In this document: in pieces, positions 25,683 through 34,188 of the stretch
Numbering within the stretch: the first letter of the stretch is position 1
Layout: the number at the start of each line of letters is the position of its first letter
From: Paracoccus sp041927875
GTDB lineage: Bacteria > Pseudomonadota > Alphaproteobacteria > Rhodobacterales > Rhodobacteraceae
DNA length: 64,000 nt
Assembly: GCF_041927875.1 (NCBI RefSeq)
Contig: NZ_JBHFHN010000002.1
Reading direction: 5' to 3' (one strand)
The notes under the pieces: model-generated
What the model saw: only the letters and a program-made list of their open reading frames with translations
Database searches by the model: none
What the model was told of the DNA's origin: nothing
Position numbers and translations under genes: made by a program

Positions 25683-26117
25683 TCAAAGGCCCGCGTCGGG
25701 GCGATAGGCGCAGGCGTAACCATCGCCATCCGGGTCCAGCCCGCCATGATCGACCTGCGGCCCACCGGCGCGCAGGAAGGCATCCTGCGCCGCCTTGGCG
25801 CTGTAAAAGTTGGCGCAGGCGCGGGCGTGGGCTTCGGCGCTGACCGGCTGGCGCGGCCAGGGGCCGGTGGCGCGCACCGGGGTGGCGGGCGTCACGACGA
25901 CCGCGACCTGCGCCGCCGGGGCCGCCTGCCCCGCCGCGATCTGCGCGGGCGTCGGGGCCTTGACCGGCAGCGCCACCGGCACGGTGCCCGGCTTCGCGCC
26001 GGTGCCGGCCAAAGTCGCCTCACGCTGGACGCGATAGGCCTGATAGCCCGGCGTCGTCCAGTCCGAGGCGCAGCCCGCCACCAGCGCCATCACCAAGCTC
26101 AGACCGATCACCTGCAT
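25683..26117 (-). CDS. Excalibur-domain lipoprotein
   Basis: 144 residues. The N-terminus MQVIGLSLVMALVAGCAS is a lipoprotein signal with lipobox LVAGC (Cys18 mature). A Pro/Ala-rich linker follows. The C-terminus is an excalibur calcium-binding domain: CANFYSAKAAQDAFL and the loop LDPDGDGYACAY. It probably sits in the periplasm attached to the outer or inner membrane. ATG at 26117. It is 22 bp upstream of ampD on the same strand, suggesting a cell-envelope link. Confidence 0.88.
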   Translation of the reverse strand: MQVIGLSLVMALVAGCASDWTTPGYQAYRVQREATLAGTGAKPGTVPVALPVKAPTPAQIAAGQAAPAAQVAVVVTPATPVRATGPWPRQPVSAEAHARACANFYSAKAAQDAFLRAGGPQVDHGGLDPDGDGYACAYRPDAGL

Positions 26118-26148
26118 CGCGCGCCCCTTTTTGACGGTTTGAATCAGA

Positions 26149-27630
26149 CTACCACCAGCGCGCGGGCTTGGCCACAAATCCGGCAGCCCGTTCCAGCACA
26201 AGCGCCTGGTTCAGGATGTCGCCCTCGGCCCAGGGGCGACCGATCAGTTGCAGCCCCATCGGCAGGCCCTGCGCATCGGTGCCGACCGGCACCGCGATGC
26301 CCGGCAGACCGGCCAGGTTCACCGTCACCGTGAACACGTCGTTCAGATACATCTCGATCGGGTCTGCACTGGCCATTTCCCCCAGACCGAAGGCCGCCGA
26401 GGGCGTCGCGGGCGTCAGGATCGAATCGACGCCATCAGCAAATGCCTGGTCGAAGTCGCGCTTGATCAGGGCGCGGACCTTGCGGGCGCGGTTGTAATAG
26501 GCGTCATAAAAGCCCGCCGACAGCACATAGGTGCCGATCATCACCCGGCGCTGGACCTCATGCCCGAAACCCTCGGCGCGGGTCTTTTCATACATGTCGG
26601 TGATGCCGTCGCCCGCCGCCAGCTTGGCACGGTGGCCATAGCGCACGCCGTCATAACGCGCGAGGTTCGACGACGCCTCGGCCGGCGCGATGACGTAATA
26701 GGCCGGCAGCGCGTATTTGGTATGCGGCAGGCTGATGTCGACGATCTTCGCACCGGCGTCGCGCAGCATCTCGATCCCTTGCTGCCACAGCGCATCCACC
26801 TGATCCGACAGACCATCCAGCCGGTATTCGCGCGGAATGCCGATGGTCTGGCCGCGAATGTCGCCGCTCAGCGCGGCCTCGAAATCGGGCACGGCGATAT
26901 CGGCGCTGGTCGAATCCTTAGGGTCATGGCTGCACATCGCGCCCAGCATGATCGCCGCGTCACGCACGTCCTTGGTCATCGGCCCGGCCTGATCCAGCGA
27001 GCTGGCAAAGGCCACCGTCCCCCAGCGCGAGCAGCGCCCATATGTCGGCTTGATGCCGGTGATCCCGGTGAAGGCCGCAGGCTGACGGATGGATCCGCCG
27101 GTATCGGTGCCGGTCGCGCCAAGGCACAGATCGGCCGCCACCGCCGCCGCCGAGCCGCCCGAAGACCCGCCGGGCGTCAGCTTGCGGTCATCGACCTTCC
27201 ACGGGTTGACCGCAGGCCCATAGCACGAGGTTTCATTGCTGGAACCCATGGCAAATTCGTCCATGTTCAGCTTGCCCAGCATGACCGCGCCCGCGTCCCA
27301 CAGGTTCTGGGTCACGGTCGATTCATATTCCGGCTTGAAGCCCTTCAGGATGTTCGACGCGGCCTGGCTGGCCACGCCCTTGGTGCAGAACAGATCCTTG
27401 ATGCCGACCGGAATGCCGCACATGGCGGGGGCGTCACCGGCCTTGATCCGCGCATCGGCGGCGCGGGCCTGATCGCGGGCGATGTCGGGCGTCATATGCA
27501 CAAAGGCATTCAGCGCCCCCGCGCCGTCGATCGCGGTCAGGCAGGCTTCGGTCAGGTCAAGCGACGTGACGTCGCCGCGGCGCAGGGCGTCGCGGGCCTG
27601 GGCGATGGTCCACTGGTTCAGATTGCTCAT
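26149..27630 (-). CDS. gatA: Asp-tRNA(Asn)/Glu-tRNA(Gln) amidotransferase subunit A
   Basis: 493-residue amidase-signature enzyme that releases ammonia from glutamine for transamidation of mischarged Glu-tRNA(Gln) or Asp-tRNA(Asn). The catalytic Lys is in GIKDLFCTKG and the Ser pair in GGSSGGSAAAVAADL and GTDTGGSIRQPAA. The ATG at 27630 overlaps the gatC stop by ATGA. gatB is not in this window, so the operon is split. Confidence 0.97.
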   Translation of the reverse strand: MSNLNQWTIAQARDALRRGDVTSLDLTEACLTAIDGAGALNAFVHMTPDIARDQARAADARIKAGDAPAMCGIPVGIKDLFCTKGVASQAASNILKGFKPEYESTVTQNLWDAGAVMLGKLNMDEFAMGSSNETSCYGPAVNPWKVDDRKLTPGGSSGGSAAAVAADLCLGATGTDTGGSIRQPAAFTGITGIKPTYGRCSRWGTVAFASSLDQAGPMTKDVRDAAIMLGAMCSHDPKDSTSADIAVPDFEAALSGDIRGQTIGIPREYRLDGLSDQVDALWQQGIEMLRDAGAKIVDISLPHTKYALPAYYVIAPAEASSNLARYDGVRYGHRAKLAAGDGITDMYEKTRAEGFGHEVQRRVMIGTYVLSAGFYDAYYNRARKVRALIKRDFDQAFADGVDSILTPATPSAAFGLGEMASADPIEMYLNDVFTVTVNLAGLPGIAVPVGTDAQGLPMGLQLIGRPWAEGDILNQALVLERAAGFVAKPARWW

Positions 27631-27914
27631 TCCACCACCTTCGGCACGGCAAAGAAGCCCTCGCGCGCGTCGGGGGCGTTTTTCAGGATCTGCGCGGGCA
27701 TGTTGCCATCGGTCACCACATCCTCGCGCCGCTTCAGCCGCATGGGCGTGACCGAGGTCATCGGCTCGATCCCGTCCACATCGACTTCGTTCAGCTGCTC
27801 CATGAAGGCCAGCACGGCGTTCAGTTCCTGCGCCAAGGCGGGCAGCGCCTCGGGGGTCACCGCAATGCGCGCCAGATGGGCAACCTTGCGGGCTTCGTCT
27901 TGGGTGATCGACAT
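27627..27914 (-). CDS. gatC: Asp-tRNA(Asn)/Glu-tRNA(Gln) amidotransferase subunit C
   Basis: 95-residue GatC, the small strap-like subunit stabilising GatA-GatB. Family landmarks are VAHLARIAV near the N-terminus, LNAVLAFMEQLNEVDVDGIEP, LRREDVV-like RLKRREDVV, and the C-terminal FFAVPKVVE. ATG at 27914 with GAAAGGATC upstream. Translationally coupled to gatA. Confidence 0.97.
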   Translation of the reverse strand: MSITQDEARKVAHLARIAVTPEALPALAQELNAVLAFMEQLNEVDVDGIEPMTSVTPMRLKRREDVVTDGNMPAQILKNAPDAREGFFAVPKVVE

Positions 27915-27972
27915 GGGTGATCCTTTCGCTTGGGGCCGGTTTAGCCGCCCGCCCCAAGGCGCGCAAGCGGGC

Positions 27973-28698
27973 CTACCGCTGGCGCAGCAACTGCCGCAGC
28001 GCGCCGTGCAGCGTCTGCACATCGGCGCGGGTCAGCGGCATCCGCGCCCAGAAGGCCCGCAGGTTCTGGCGCATCACCGCCGCCTTGCCGGGTGGAAAGA
28101 AGAACCCGGCCTGATCCAGCCGTTCTTCATAGTGATCGGCCAGGCGGTCGACCTCGATCCGGGTGGCCAGCTCGGTCACGTCGCCGCGCAGGGTGATCGG
28201 TTCGGCGGCAATCGTCTGGCGGCCCCATTCATAGGCCATCAGCAGCACCGCCTGACCCAGGTTCAGGCTGGCGAAGGCGGGATTGACCGGGACCGAGACG
28301 ATGGCACTGGCCAGCGCCAGATCGGTGTTTTCCAGGCCCGCGCGTTCGGGACCAAAGACAAAGCCGACCTTGGCGCCGCCCGCGATCAGGCGGCGGGCCT
28401 CGGCCACGGCGGCCTCGGGGGTGTAGACGGGCTTGGTCAGCTCGCGCGGGCGGGCGGTGGTGGCAAAGACCATCTGGCAATCGCCGATCGCACTGGCCAT
28501 GTCGGGAAACACCCCGGCCGGGTCCAGCACCCGGCTGGCCGCACCCGAGGCGTTGGCGATCGCCGCCGGATTGGGCCAGCCATCGCGCGGCGCGATCAAG
28601 CGCAGCCGATCCAGGCCAAAGTTCAGCATGGCGCGGGCGGCGGCGCCGATATTCTCGCCCATCTGCGGGCGGGTCAGGATGAAGACAGGCTGTTCCAT
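27973..28698 (-). CDS. trmJ: tRNA/rRNA methyltransferase, SpoU family (TrmJ-like)
   Basis: 241-residue SPOUT methyltransferase resembling TrmJ, which methylates the 2'-O of nucleotide 32 in tRNA. Motif 1 is ENIGAAARAMLNFG, motif 2 VGFVFGPERAGLEN and motif 3 SLNLGQAVLLMAYEW. A C-terminal helical extension (residues ~175-241) is also TrmJ-like. ATG at 28698. It lies 58 bp upstream of gatC on the same strand, possibly one transcript. Confidence 0.88.
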   Translation of the reverse strand: MEQPVFILTRPQMGENIGAAARAMLNFGLDRLRLIAPRDGWPNPAAIANASGAASRVLDPAGVFPDMASAIGDCQMVFATTARPRELTKPVYTPEAAVAEARRLIAGGAKVGFVFGPERAGLENTDLALASAIVSVPVNPAFASLNLGQAVLLMAYEWGRQTIAAEPITLRGDVTELATRIEVDRLADHYEERLDQAGFFFPPGKAAVMRQNLRAFWARMPLTRADVQTLHGALRQLLRQR

Positions 28699-28776
28699 CC
28701 CTGCCCCATACAAGCGACAGCCGCCCCGCCGCAAGCAGTAGCCAGCGGCCACGATCCGCGCTATGGCGGGAAAAAC

Positions 28777-29412
28777 ATGACGAGGCCCCAGATGTCCGAC
28801 ACCCAGCCGCAGCTTTATCTGATCACGCCCCCCGCCTTTGACCCGGCGCCCTTTGGCGATCTGCTGTCGCGGGTGCTGGATGCGGCACCGGTGGCCTGCC
28901 TGCGTCTGGCCCTGGCGGGCGAGGATGAAACCGATCTGGGCCGCGCCGCCGATGCCTGCCGCGAGATCGCCCATGCCCGCGACATCGCCGTGGTGATCGA
29001 CCGTCACCCCGCCCTGGCCGCGCGGCACGGGCTGGACGGTGTGCATCTGTTGAACGGCGCGAAAGAGGTGCGTTACGCGCGCAAGGAACTGGGCGCGGAT
29101 GCCATCGTCGGCGCCTTTTGCGGGGCCTCGCGCCATGACGGCATGAACGCGGGGGAGGCCGGGGCCGATTACGTCAGCTTCGGCCCGGTCGGGGAGTCTG
29201 CCCTGCTGACCGGACCCCGCCCCGAAATGGACCTGTTCCAATGGTGGTCCGAGGTGATCGAGGTTCCGGTCGTCGCCGAGGGCGCGCTGAGCCTTGATCT
29301 GGTGCGCGAGCTGGCGCCGATGACCGATTTCGTGGCACTTGGCGCGGAAATCTGGGGGTCGGATGATCCGGCCGCGACGCTGGCCGCCTTTGCCGCCGCG
29401 CTGAACGGCTGA
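28777..29412 (+). CDS. Thiamine phosphate synthase-family (ThiE/TenI-like) protein
   Basis: 211-residue TIM-barrel protein. It opens with PQLYLITPPAF and has the phosphate-side segments GADYVSFGPV and FVALGAEIW that characterise ThiE/TenI. The usual QLR-K pyrimidine-binding segment is replaced by CLRLALAG, so true thiamine phosphate synthase activity is uncertain. The ATG at 28777 is preceded by GGCGGGA; an ATG at 28792 is possible. No TPP riboswitch is seen upstream. It is coupled to the kinase gene by TGATG. Confidence 0.8.
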   Translation: MTRPQMSDTQPQLYLITPPAFDPAPFGDLLSRVLDAAPVACLRLALAGEDETDLGRAADACREIAHARDIAVVIDRHPALAARHGLDGVHLLNGAKEVRYARKELGADAIVGAFCGASRHDGMNAGEAGADYVSFGPVGESALLTGPRPEMDLFQWWSEVIEVPVVAEGALSLDLVRELAPMTDFVALGAEIWGSDDPAATLAAFAAALNG

Positions 29413-30035
29413 TGCCCCCCGCGCTGGACGATCTGATCGCGCGCATCCGCACGCTGGCGGGGCTGCGGGTGATGGTGGCGCTGATCGGACCGCCGGGTGC
29501 GGGCAAATCCACCTTGGCCGAAGTGCTGGCCGCCCGGCTGGATCACGCCGAAGTCGTCGGTCAGGACGGCTTCCACTATGACGACGCCATCCTGACCGCG
29601 CGCGGCCTGCGCCCGCGCAAGGGCGCGCCCGAGACCTTTGACACCGCAGGCCTTGCCGCGATGCTGGCACGGCTGAAACGGGCCGAGGGCGATGTTGCTA
29701 TCCCGGTCTTTGACCGGGATCTGGAACTGTCGCGCGGCTCGGCGCGGATCATCCCGGCGGCGACACGCATCCTGATCGTCGAGGGCAATTACCTGCTGCT
29801 GACCCGCCCCGGCTGGTCCGACCTGCATCCGCTGTTCGATCTGACCGTGGCACTGGACATCGACCGCGCCACGCTGCACGACCGCCTGACCCGCCGCTGG
29901 CAGCGCGCCGCCCTGCCCGATGCAGAAATCCGCCGCCGGGTCGATGCCAACGACCTGCCCAATGGCGATGTGGTCCGCGCCGAGAGCCGCGCGGCGGATG
30001 TGATCCTGCGCGAAGATCAGATCGGGCGCATCTGA
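29412..30035 (+). CDS. P-loop nucleoside/sugar kinase family protein (uridine kinase-like)
   Basis: 207 residues. Walker A GPPGAGKSTLAEVL (near 26-36), QDGFHYDDAIL as in uridine and pantothenate kinases, and ILIVEGNYLLL as Walker B, followed by a lid-type RLTRRW. The family phosphorylates small hydroxylated substrates (nucleosides, pantothenate, fructose). It overlaps the ThiE-like gene by one base and is presumably co-translated. Substrate unknown. Confidence 0.85.
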   Translation: MPPALDDLIARIRTLAGLRVMVALIGPPGAGKSTLAEVLAARLDHAEVVGQDGFHYDDAILTARGLRPRKGAPETFDTAGLAAMLARLKRAEGDVAIPVFDRDLELSRGSARIIPAATRILIVEGNYLLLTRPGWSDLHPLFDLTVALDIDRATLHDRLTRRWQRAALPDAEIRRRVDANDLPNGDVVRAESRAADVILREDQIGRI

Positions 30036-30103
30036 CGCAGGCAGCAAGGCCGAAGGTCGCGCCCTATGGCGCGCGCGACGGGGGCGCGGCCCCCCTTCGC
30101 CGG

Positions 30104-31234
30104 TCACAACGGCTCGACGTCACCCTGGGCGCGCAAAGCGTGGAAATCGGCCACGAACGCCGCCAGCCGCCCGCCTGCGATGGCATCCCGCAGGCCCTGC
30201 ATCAGCTCTTGATAGTAATGCAGGTTATGCCAGGTCAGCAGCATCGAGCCGATGATCTCGCCCGAGCGGACGACATGGTGCAGATAGGCGCGCGAATAGT
30301 TGCGGCAGGCCGGGCAGGTGCAGGCCTCATCCAGGGGGCGGGGGTCGTCGGCGTGGCGGGCGTTGCGCATGTTGACCTGCCCGCGGCGGGTCCAGGCCTG
30401 CGCGGTGCGCCCGGATCGGGAGGGCAGCACGCAATCCATCATGTCGACGCCACGTTCGACCGCGCCGACGATATCGTCGGGTTTGCCGACACCCATCAGG
30501 TAACGCGGCCGGTCCTCGGGCAGAAGGCCGGGCGCATAGTCCAGCACGCCAAACATCGCCTCTTGCCCCTCCCCCACCGCGAGGCCGCCGATGGCGTAGC
30601 CGTCAAAGCCGATGGCCCGCAGGCTGGCGGCGCTTTCTTCGCGCAGATCGCGCTCGACCCCGCCCTGCATGATGCCGAACAGCGCATGGCCGGGCCGGTC
30701 GCCAAAGGCATCGCGCGACCGCTGCGCCCATCGCATCGACAGCCGCATCGCCTCGGCCTGGCGTTCGTGGGTGGCGGGCAGCGCCGGGCATTCGTCAAAG
30801 GCCATCACGATGTCCGAGCCCAGCAGGCGCTGGATCTCCATGCTGCGTTCGGGGGTCAGGACGTGGCGCGAGCCGTCGATATGGCTGCGGAAGGTCACGC
30901 CGTCTTCGGTCAGCTTGCGCAATTCGGCCAGGCTCATGACCTGAAAGCCGCCGCTGTCGGTCAGGATCGGGCGATCCCAGTTCATGAAGCGGTGCAGGCC
31001 CCCCAGCCGTGCGATGCGCTCTGCCGTGGGGCGCAGCATCAGGTGATAGGTGTTGCCCAGCAGGATGTCGGCCCCGGTGGCGCGCACGCTGTCGGGCAGC
31101 ATCGCCTTGACCGTGGCGGCGGTGCCGACCGGCATGAAGGCCGGGGTGCGGATGGCGCCGCGTGGCGTATCGATCACCCCGGTGCGGGCGGCACCGTCGG
31201 TGGCGTGGACGGCAAAGGAAAAGCGGGTCGTCAT
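30104..31234 (-). CDS. tgt: Queuine tRNA-ribosyltransferase
   Basis: 376-residue TIM-barrel enzyme that exchanges guanine 34 for preQ1 in GUN-anticodon tRNAs. It contains PTAERIARLGG, the catalytic region LTDSGGFQVMSL, GIMQGG, and the zinc-binding CTCPACRNYSRAYLHH. The ATG at 31234 begins MTTRFSFAVHA; an in-frame ATG at 31342 is rejected. It is divergent from sufT. Confidence 0.97.
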   Translation of the reverse strand: MTTRFSFAVHATDGAARTGVIDTPRGAIRTPAFMPVGTAATVKAMLPDSVRATGADILLGNTYHLMLRPTAERIARLGGLHRFMNWDRPILTDSGGFQVMSLAELRKLTEDGVTFRSHIDGSRHVLTPERSMEIQRLLGSDIVMAFDECPALPATHERQAEAMRLSMRWAQRSRDAFGDRPGHALFGIMQGGVERDLREESAASLRAIGFDGYAIGGLAVGEGQEAMFGVLDYAPGLLPEDRPRYLMGVGKPDDIVGAVERGVDMMDCVLPSRSGRTAQAWTRRGQVNMRNARHADDPRPLDEACTCPACRNYSRAYLHHVVRSGEIIGSMLLTWHNLHYYQELMQGLRDAIAGGRLAAFVADFHALRAQGDVEPL

Positions 31235-31324
31235 GGGCACCTCATCGGTCTGGCCCGGCTTGTAACCCGGCGGGGCGATGCGCGCAAATGCCGGCGCGGC
31301 CGGTTCGGGCGGCATGCCATCGGG

Positions 31325-31354
31325 TTGCCTTTGGCGCGGCAAACCCTATATATT
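31325..31354 (+). promoter_or_regulatory. Predicted promoter of sufT-sufA
   Basis: TTGCCT (31325-31330), then TATATA (31347-31352) at 16 bp or TATATT (31349-31354) at 18 bp spacing. It lies about 25 bp upstream of the sufT ATG, in the gap divergent from tgt. Confidence 0.6.
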
Positions 31355-31378
31355 CCCTCAACCATTCAAGAGGCCGCC

Positions 31379-31744
31379 ATGATCGCCGAAAGCACCGCGC
31401 CGCTGGAAGGCGCCCCCCTGATCGCCCCGTCGACCACCGATCACCCGCTGTATGACAACGTGGTCGAGGCCTGCCGGTCCGTCTATGACCCGGAAATCCC
31501 GGTGAATATCTATGACCTTGGTCTGATCTACACGATCGAGATCGGGGCCGAGAATGAGGTTCGGATCGTCATGACCCTGACCGCGCCGGGTTGCCCGGTG
31601 GCCGGTGAGATGCCGGGCTGGGTGTCCGAGGCGGTCGAATCGCTGGATGGCGTCAAGGAGGTCAGCGTCGAAATGACCTTCGATCCGCCGTGGGGCATGG
31701 ACATGATGTCCGATGTCGCGCGGCTGGAACTGGGCTTCATGTGA
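31379..31744 (+). CDS. sufT: SufT/MIP18-family Fe-S assembly factor (DUF59)
   Basis: 121 residues. MIP18/DUF59 core with VYDPEIPVNIYDLGLIY, the conserved cysteine in LTAPGCPVAGEMP, and the C-terminal FDPPWGMDMMS. Family members help mature Fe-S proteins. ATG at 31379 with AAGAGG upstream. It is coupled to the next gene by TGATG. The rest of the suf operon is elsewhere. Confidence 0.93.
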   Translation: MIAESTAPLEGAPLIAPSTTDHPLYDNVVEACRSVYDPEIPVNIYDLGLIYTIEIGAENEVRIVMTLTAPGCPVAGEMPGWVSEAVESLDGVKEVSVEMTFDPPWGMDMMSDVARLELGFM

Positions 31745-32094
31745 TGTTCGGGATTCCGGGCAAGGCGCCGGTCACGCTGACCCCGCAGGCAGTGGCGCAG
31801 ATCACCGCGCTGATGGCGCGCGAAGGCGCCCATGGCCTGCGGCTGGGCGTCAAGAAGGGCGGCTGCGCGGGCATGGAATACACGCTGGACGTCGCCGCCG
31901 AGGCCGGCCCGCATGACGAGATCGTCGAACAGGATGGCGCGCGGGTGATGATCGCGCCGATGGCGCAGATGTTCCTGATCGGCACCGAGATCGACTATGA
32001 GATCGGCCTGCTGGACAGCGGCTTCCGGTTCCGCAACCCGAATGTCGTGGAAAGCTGCGGCTGCGGGGAATCGGTGAAGTTCCGCGAGGATTGA
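31744..32094 (+). CDS. sufA: A-type Fe-S carrier (SufA/IscA family)
   Basis: 116-residue HesB/IscA-type scaffold or carrier. The three ligand cysteines are present: KKGGCAGMEY and ESCGCGESV at the C-terminus. It shares one base with the sufT stop, so the two are co-translated and probably act together in delivering clusters. It could equally be named ErpA-like; paralogue identity is not certain. Confidence 0.92.
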   Translation: MFGIPGKAPVTLTPQAVAQITALMAREGAHGLRLGVKKGGCAGMEYTLDVAAEAGPHDEIVEQDGARVMIAPMAQMFLIGTEIDYEIGLLDSGFRFRNPNVVESCGCGESVKFRED

Positions 32095-32098
32095 GACC

Positions 32099-32142
32099 CC
32101 GGGGCGCTGCCCCGGACCCCGGCGTATTTGGGCAAGAAAGAA
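32099..32142 (+). repeat. Dispersed hairpin-tail element, copy F
   Basis: CCGGGGC-GCT-GCCCCGG (32099-32115), then ACCCCGGCGTATTTGGG and CAAGAAAGAA. It lies between convergent sufA and fpr, directly against a second hairpin that acts as a bidirectional terminator. Confidence 0.75.
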
Positions 32143-32163
32143 GGGGGCGCGTGGCCCCCTTTC
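32141..32163. terminator. Bidirectional terminator between sufA and fpr
   Basis: AAGGGGGC-GCGTG-GCCCCCTT. The plus-strand reading is followed by TTTC and the minus-strand reading by CTTTCTTG. It sits 9 bp from the fpr stop. Confidence 0.65.
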
Positions 32164-32171
32164 TCATGTGG

Positions 32172-33014
32172 TCAGATGCCGTCGCCGACGAAGGCCTTTT
32201 CGACCACGAACTCGGCCGGGTCGGAATTGGCGCCCTCGCGCAGGCCGAAGTCCTCGAGCACCTTTTTCACATCGACGTTGAAGGCCAGGCTGCCGCAGAT
32301 CATCGCGCGGTCATGGGCTGCATCCATCGGCGGCAGGTTCAGGTCGGCAAAGACCTTGCCCGATGTCAGGTTGTCGGTGATGCGGCCCATCAGCGGGCTG
32401 TCTTCGCGGGTGGTGGTCGGGTAGTAGAGCAGGCGTTTGTCGAACCCCTCGCCAAACATTTCGGTCAGCAGCGGATCGTTGTGCAGGTTCGCCACCAGCT
32501 CGCGCCCGTAATCCAGTTCGGCGGCGGTGCGGCAGGTGTGCATCATGATGACCTGATCGTAACGCTCGAAGGTTTCGGGGTCGCGCATCAGGCTGGCAAA
32601 GGGGGCGATGCCGGTGCCGGTGGCCAGGAACCACAGCCGTTTGCCGGGCAGCAGCGCATCCAGCACCAGCGTGCCGACGGGTTTGGGGCGCAGGATGATC
32701 TGATCGCCCGGCTGGATATGTTGCAGGCGCGAGGTCAGCGGCCCGTCCGGCACCTTGATCGAGTAGAACTCCAGCTCATCATCCCAGTTCGGGCTGGCGA
32801 TGGAATAGGCGCGCAGCAGCGGTTTGCCGTTGTCGTCCAGAAGCCCGATCATCACGAACTCACCCGAGCGGAAGCGCAGGCTGGGCGGGCGGGTCACCCG
32901 GAACGAGAACAGCCGGTCGGTCCAGTGCTGGACCGAGATCACCGTCTGCGCATCGGGCAGGGTTTTCACGGGCGGAATGGGATTGGCGTCTTGCATGGTC
33001 GGTCGCTTGTTCAT
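32172..33014 (-). CDS. fpr: Ferredoxin/flavodoxin-NADP+ reductase
   Basis: 280-residue FAD enzyme transferring electrons between NADPH and ferredoxin or flavodoxin. FAD-binding RAYSIASPNWDDELEF, NADP-binding LWFLATGTGIAPFASL, CGSLAFNVDVKKVLE, and the bacterial-type C-terminus FVVEKAFVGDGI. The ATG at 33014 is favoured by AAAAGGG upstream; 32996 is the alternative. It lies 47 bp downstream of the DUF934 gene on the same strand, so it may supply electrons to the CysI reductase. Confidence 0.95.
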   Translation of the reverse strand: MNKRPTMQDANPIPPVKTLPDAQTVISVQHWTDRLFSFRVTRPPSLRFRSGEFVMIGLLDDNGKPLLRAYSIASPNWDDELEFYSIKVPDGPLTSRLQHIQPGDQIILRPKPVGTLVLDALLPGKRLWFLATGTGIAPFASLMRDPETFERYDQVIMMHTCRTAAELDYGRELVANLHNDPLLTEMFGEGFDKRLLYYPTTTREDSPLMGRITDNLTSGKVFADLNLPPMDAAHDRAMICGSLAFNVDVKKVLEDFGLREGANSDPAEFVVEKAFVGDGI

Positions 33015-33061
33015 TGGACGCGCCCTTTTAGTCGGAATTGATGTATCGGGAAAGGCGAATA

Positions 33062-33430
33062 TCACCCGGCCAGCCGCGACCGATAGTCATGGGCCTGCCA
33101 GTCGGCGCGGACGAGCCAGGCGGATTCGGGATGGCTGGCGGCGTGTTCGGCGGTCAGTTCGACCTCATCAAAGCCGGTGCGGCGCAGCATCGCATATTGA
33201 TCGGGCAGCAGCGGGCCTGCGGCACGCAGGCGGCCACGGAAGCCCTGGGCGCGCAGGGCGCGCGCCAGCGTGAAGCCGCGCCCGTCCGAGAAGGCCGGGA
33301 AGCGGATGCGCACCAAGGGCGCGGCCAGAACCTGCGTCCAGTCGGCGGGCAGATCGTCACCCGCCAGTTCCAGCACCGCGCCGGTCCAGTCATCGGCCTG
33401 AAAGCCCGCGTCTTGCACGATGATCGTCAT
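33062..33430 (-). CDS. DUF934 family protein (sulfite reduction-associated)
   Basis: 122-residue DUF934 protein with LVRIRFPAFSDGRGFTLARALR and LLPDQYAMLRRTGFDEVEL, the typical family pattern. It is always found near cysH/cysI in alphaproteobacteria and is presumed to act in assimilatory sulfite reduction; the biochemical role is unknown. Its ATG at 33430 overlaps the cysH stop (ATGA). Confidence 0.93.
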   Translation of the reverse strand: MTIIVQDAGFQADDWTGAVLELAGDDLPADWTQVLAAPLVRIRFPAFSDGRGFTLARALRAQGFRGRLRAAGPLLPDQYAMLRRTGFDEVELTAEHAASHPESAWLVRADWQAHDYRSRLAG

Positions 33431-34188
33431 GGGGTCGCACCTTCCTTGATCCGCACCATCTTGCCGCCGACCAGATGGATGCCGCATTCGGTTTTCGCGC
33501 TGCCCCGCCAGCGACCGGCGCGCGGGTCTTCGCCGGGCTTCACCGGGCTGGTGCAGGGCGCGCAACCGATCGAAGGATAGCCGCGCGCCACCAGCGGGTG
33601 CCGGGGCAGGCGGTTTTCGATCATGTAGTCCTGCACATCCTCGGCCCGCCAATGCGCCAGCGGGTTGACCTTCAACCGGGGGGCGGCGCCATCGGGATAT
33701 TCAACCTCAAAGAAATCCAGCGCGGCGCGGGTCGCGCCCTGATAGCGTTTGCGCCCGGTAATCCAGCCGTCAAAGCCGGCCAGCGCGCGTTCCAGCGGCA
33801 CCGTCTTGCGCAGCGCGCAACAGGCGTCGGTGTTGACCGTATGCAGATCGCCCGCCGGATCATCCAGCGCCAGCGCCGCCGGGTCGGGGCGGATCAGGCG
33901 CAGGTCGGTCAGGTTCAGCGCCTGCGCCACCTGCTGCTGATAGGCGAGCGTTTCGGGAAACAGCATCCCGGTTTCGACGAACAGCACCGGATTGCCGGGC
34001 GCGAACCGCGCCACCATATGCAGCAGCACCACCGATTCCGCGCCAAAGGACGACACCAGCGCGACATTGCCCACCGCCGGATCCTTCAGCGCATGTTCGA
34101 CCACCGCCACCGCCGCATGGTGGCGATAGCGATCGTTCAGCGCGGCGGCACGGACCTGGACGTCCAGATCAAATCGTTCAGGCCGCAT
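33427..34188 (-). CDS. cysH: Adenylyl-sulfate reductase (APS-type CysH)
   Basis: 253-residue assimilatory reductase converting activated sulfate to sulfite with thioredoxin or glutaredoxin. The 4Fe-4S ligands Cys123-Cys124 and Cys209-Cys212 are present, which marks the APS-using type rather than PAPS reductase. The catalytic Cys235 is in TECGIHL. The ATG at 34188 overlaps cysI by 11 bp. Part of the DUF2849-cysI-cysH-DUF934 operon. Confidence 0.95.
   Translation of the reverse strand: MRPERFDLDVQVRAAALNDRYRHHAAVAVVEHALKDPAVGNVALVSSFGAESVVLLHMVARFAPGNPVLFVETGMLFPETLAYQQQVAQALNLTDLRLIRPDPAALALDDPAGDLHTVNTDACCALRKTVPLERALAGFDGWITGRKRYQGATRAALDFFEVEYPDGAAPRLKVNPLAHWRAEDVQDYMIENRLPRHPLVARGYPSIGCAPCTSPVKPGEDPRAGRWRGSAKTECGIHLVGGKMVRIKEGATP

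Noticed and set aside
26248..29412. A 1054-codon open frame on the plus strand across gatA, gatC and trmJ
   Set aside because: It is antisense to three clearly recognised genes; high GC makes such long mirror frames common. Only its last part (ThiE-like, from 28777) is real.
30079..30096. GGGGGC-GCG-GCCCCC hairpin after the kinase gene as an eighth copy of the dispersed element
   Set aside because: It lacks the ACCCCCG block and the CAAGAAGAAG tail; it may be a simple terminator-like stem without a T-tract.
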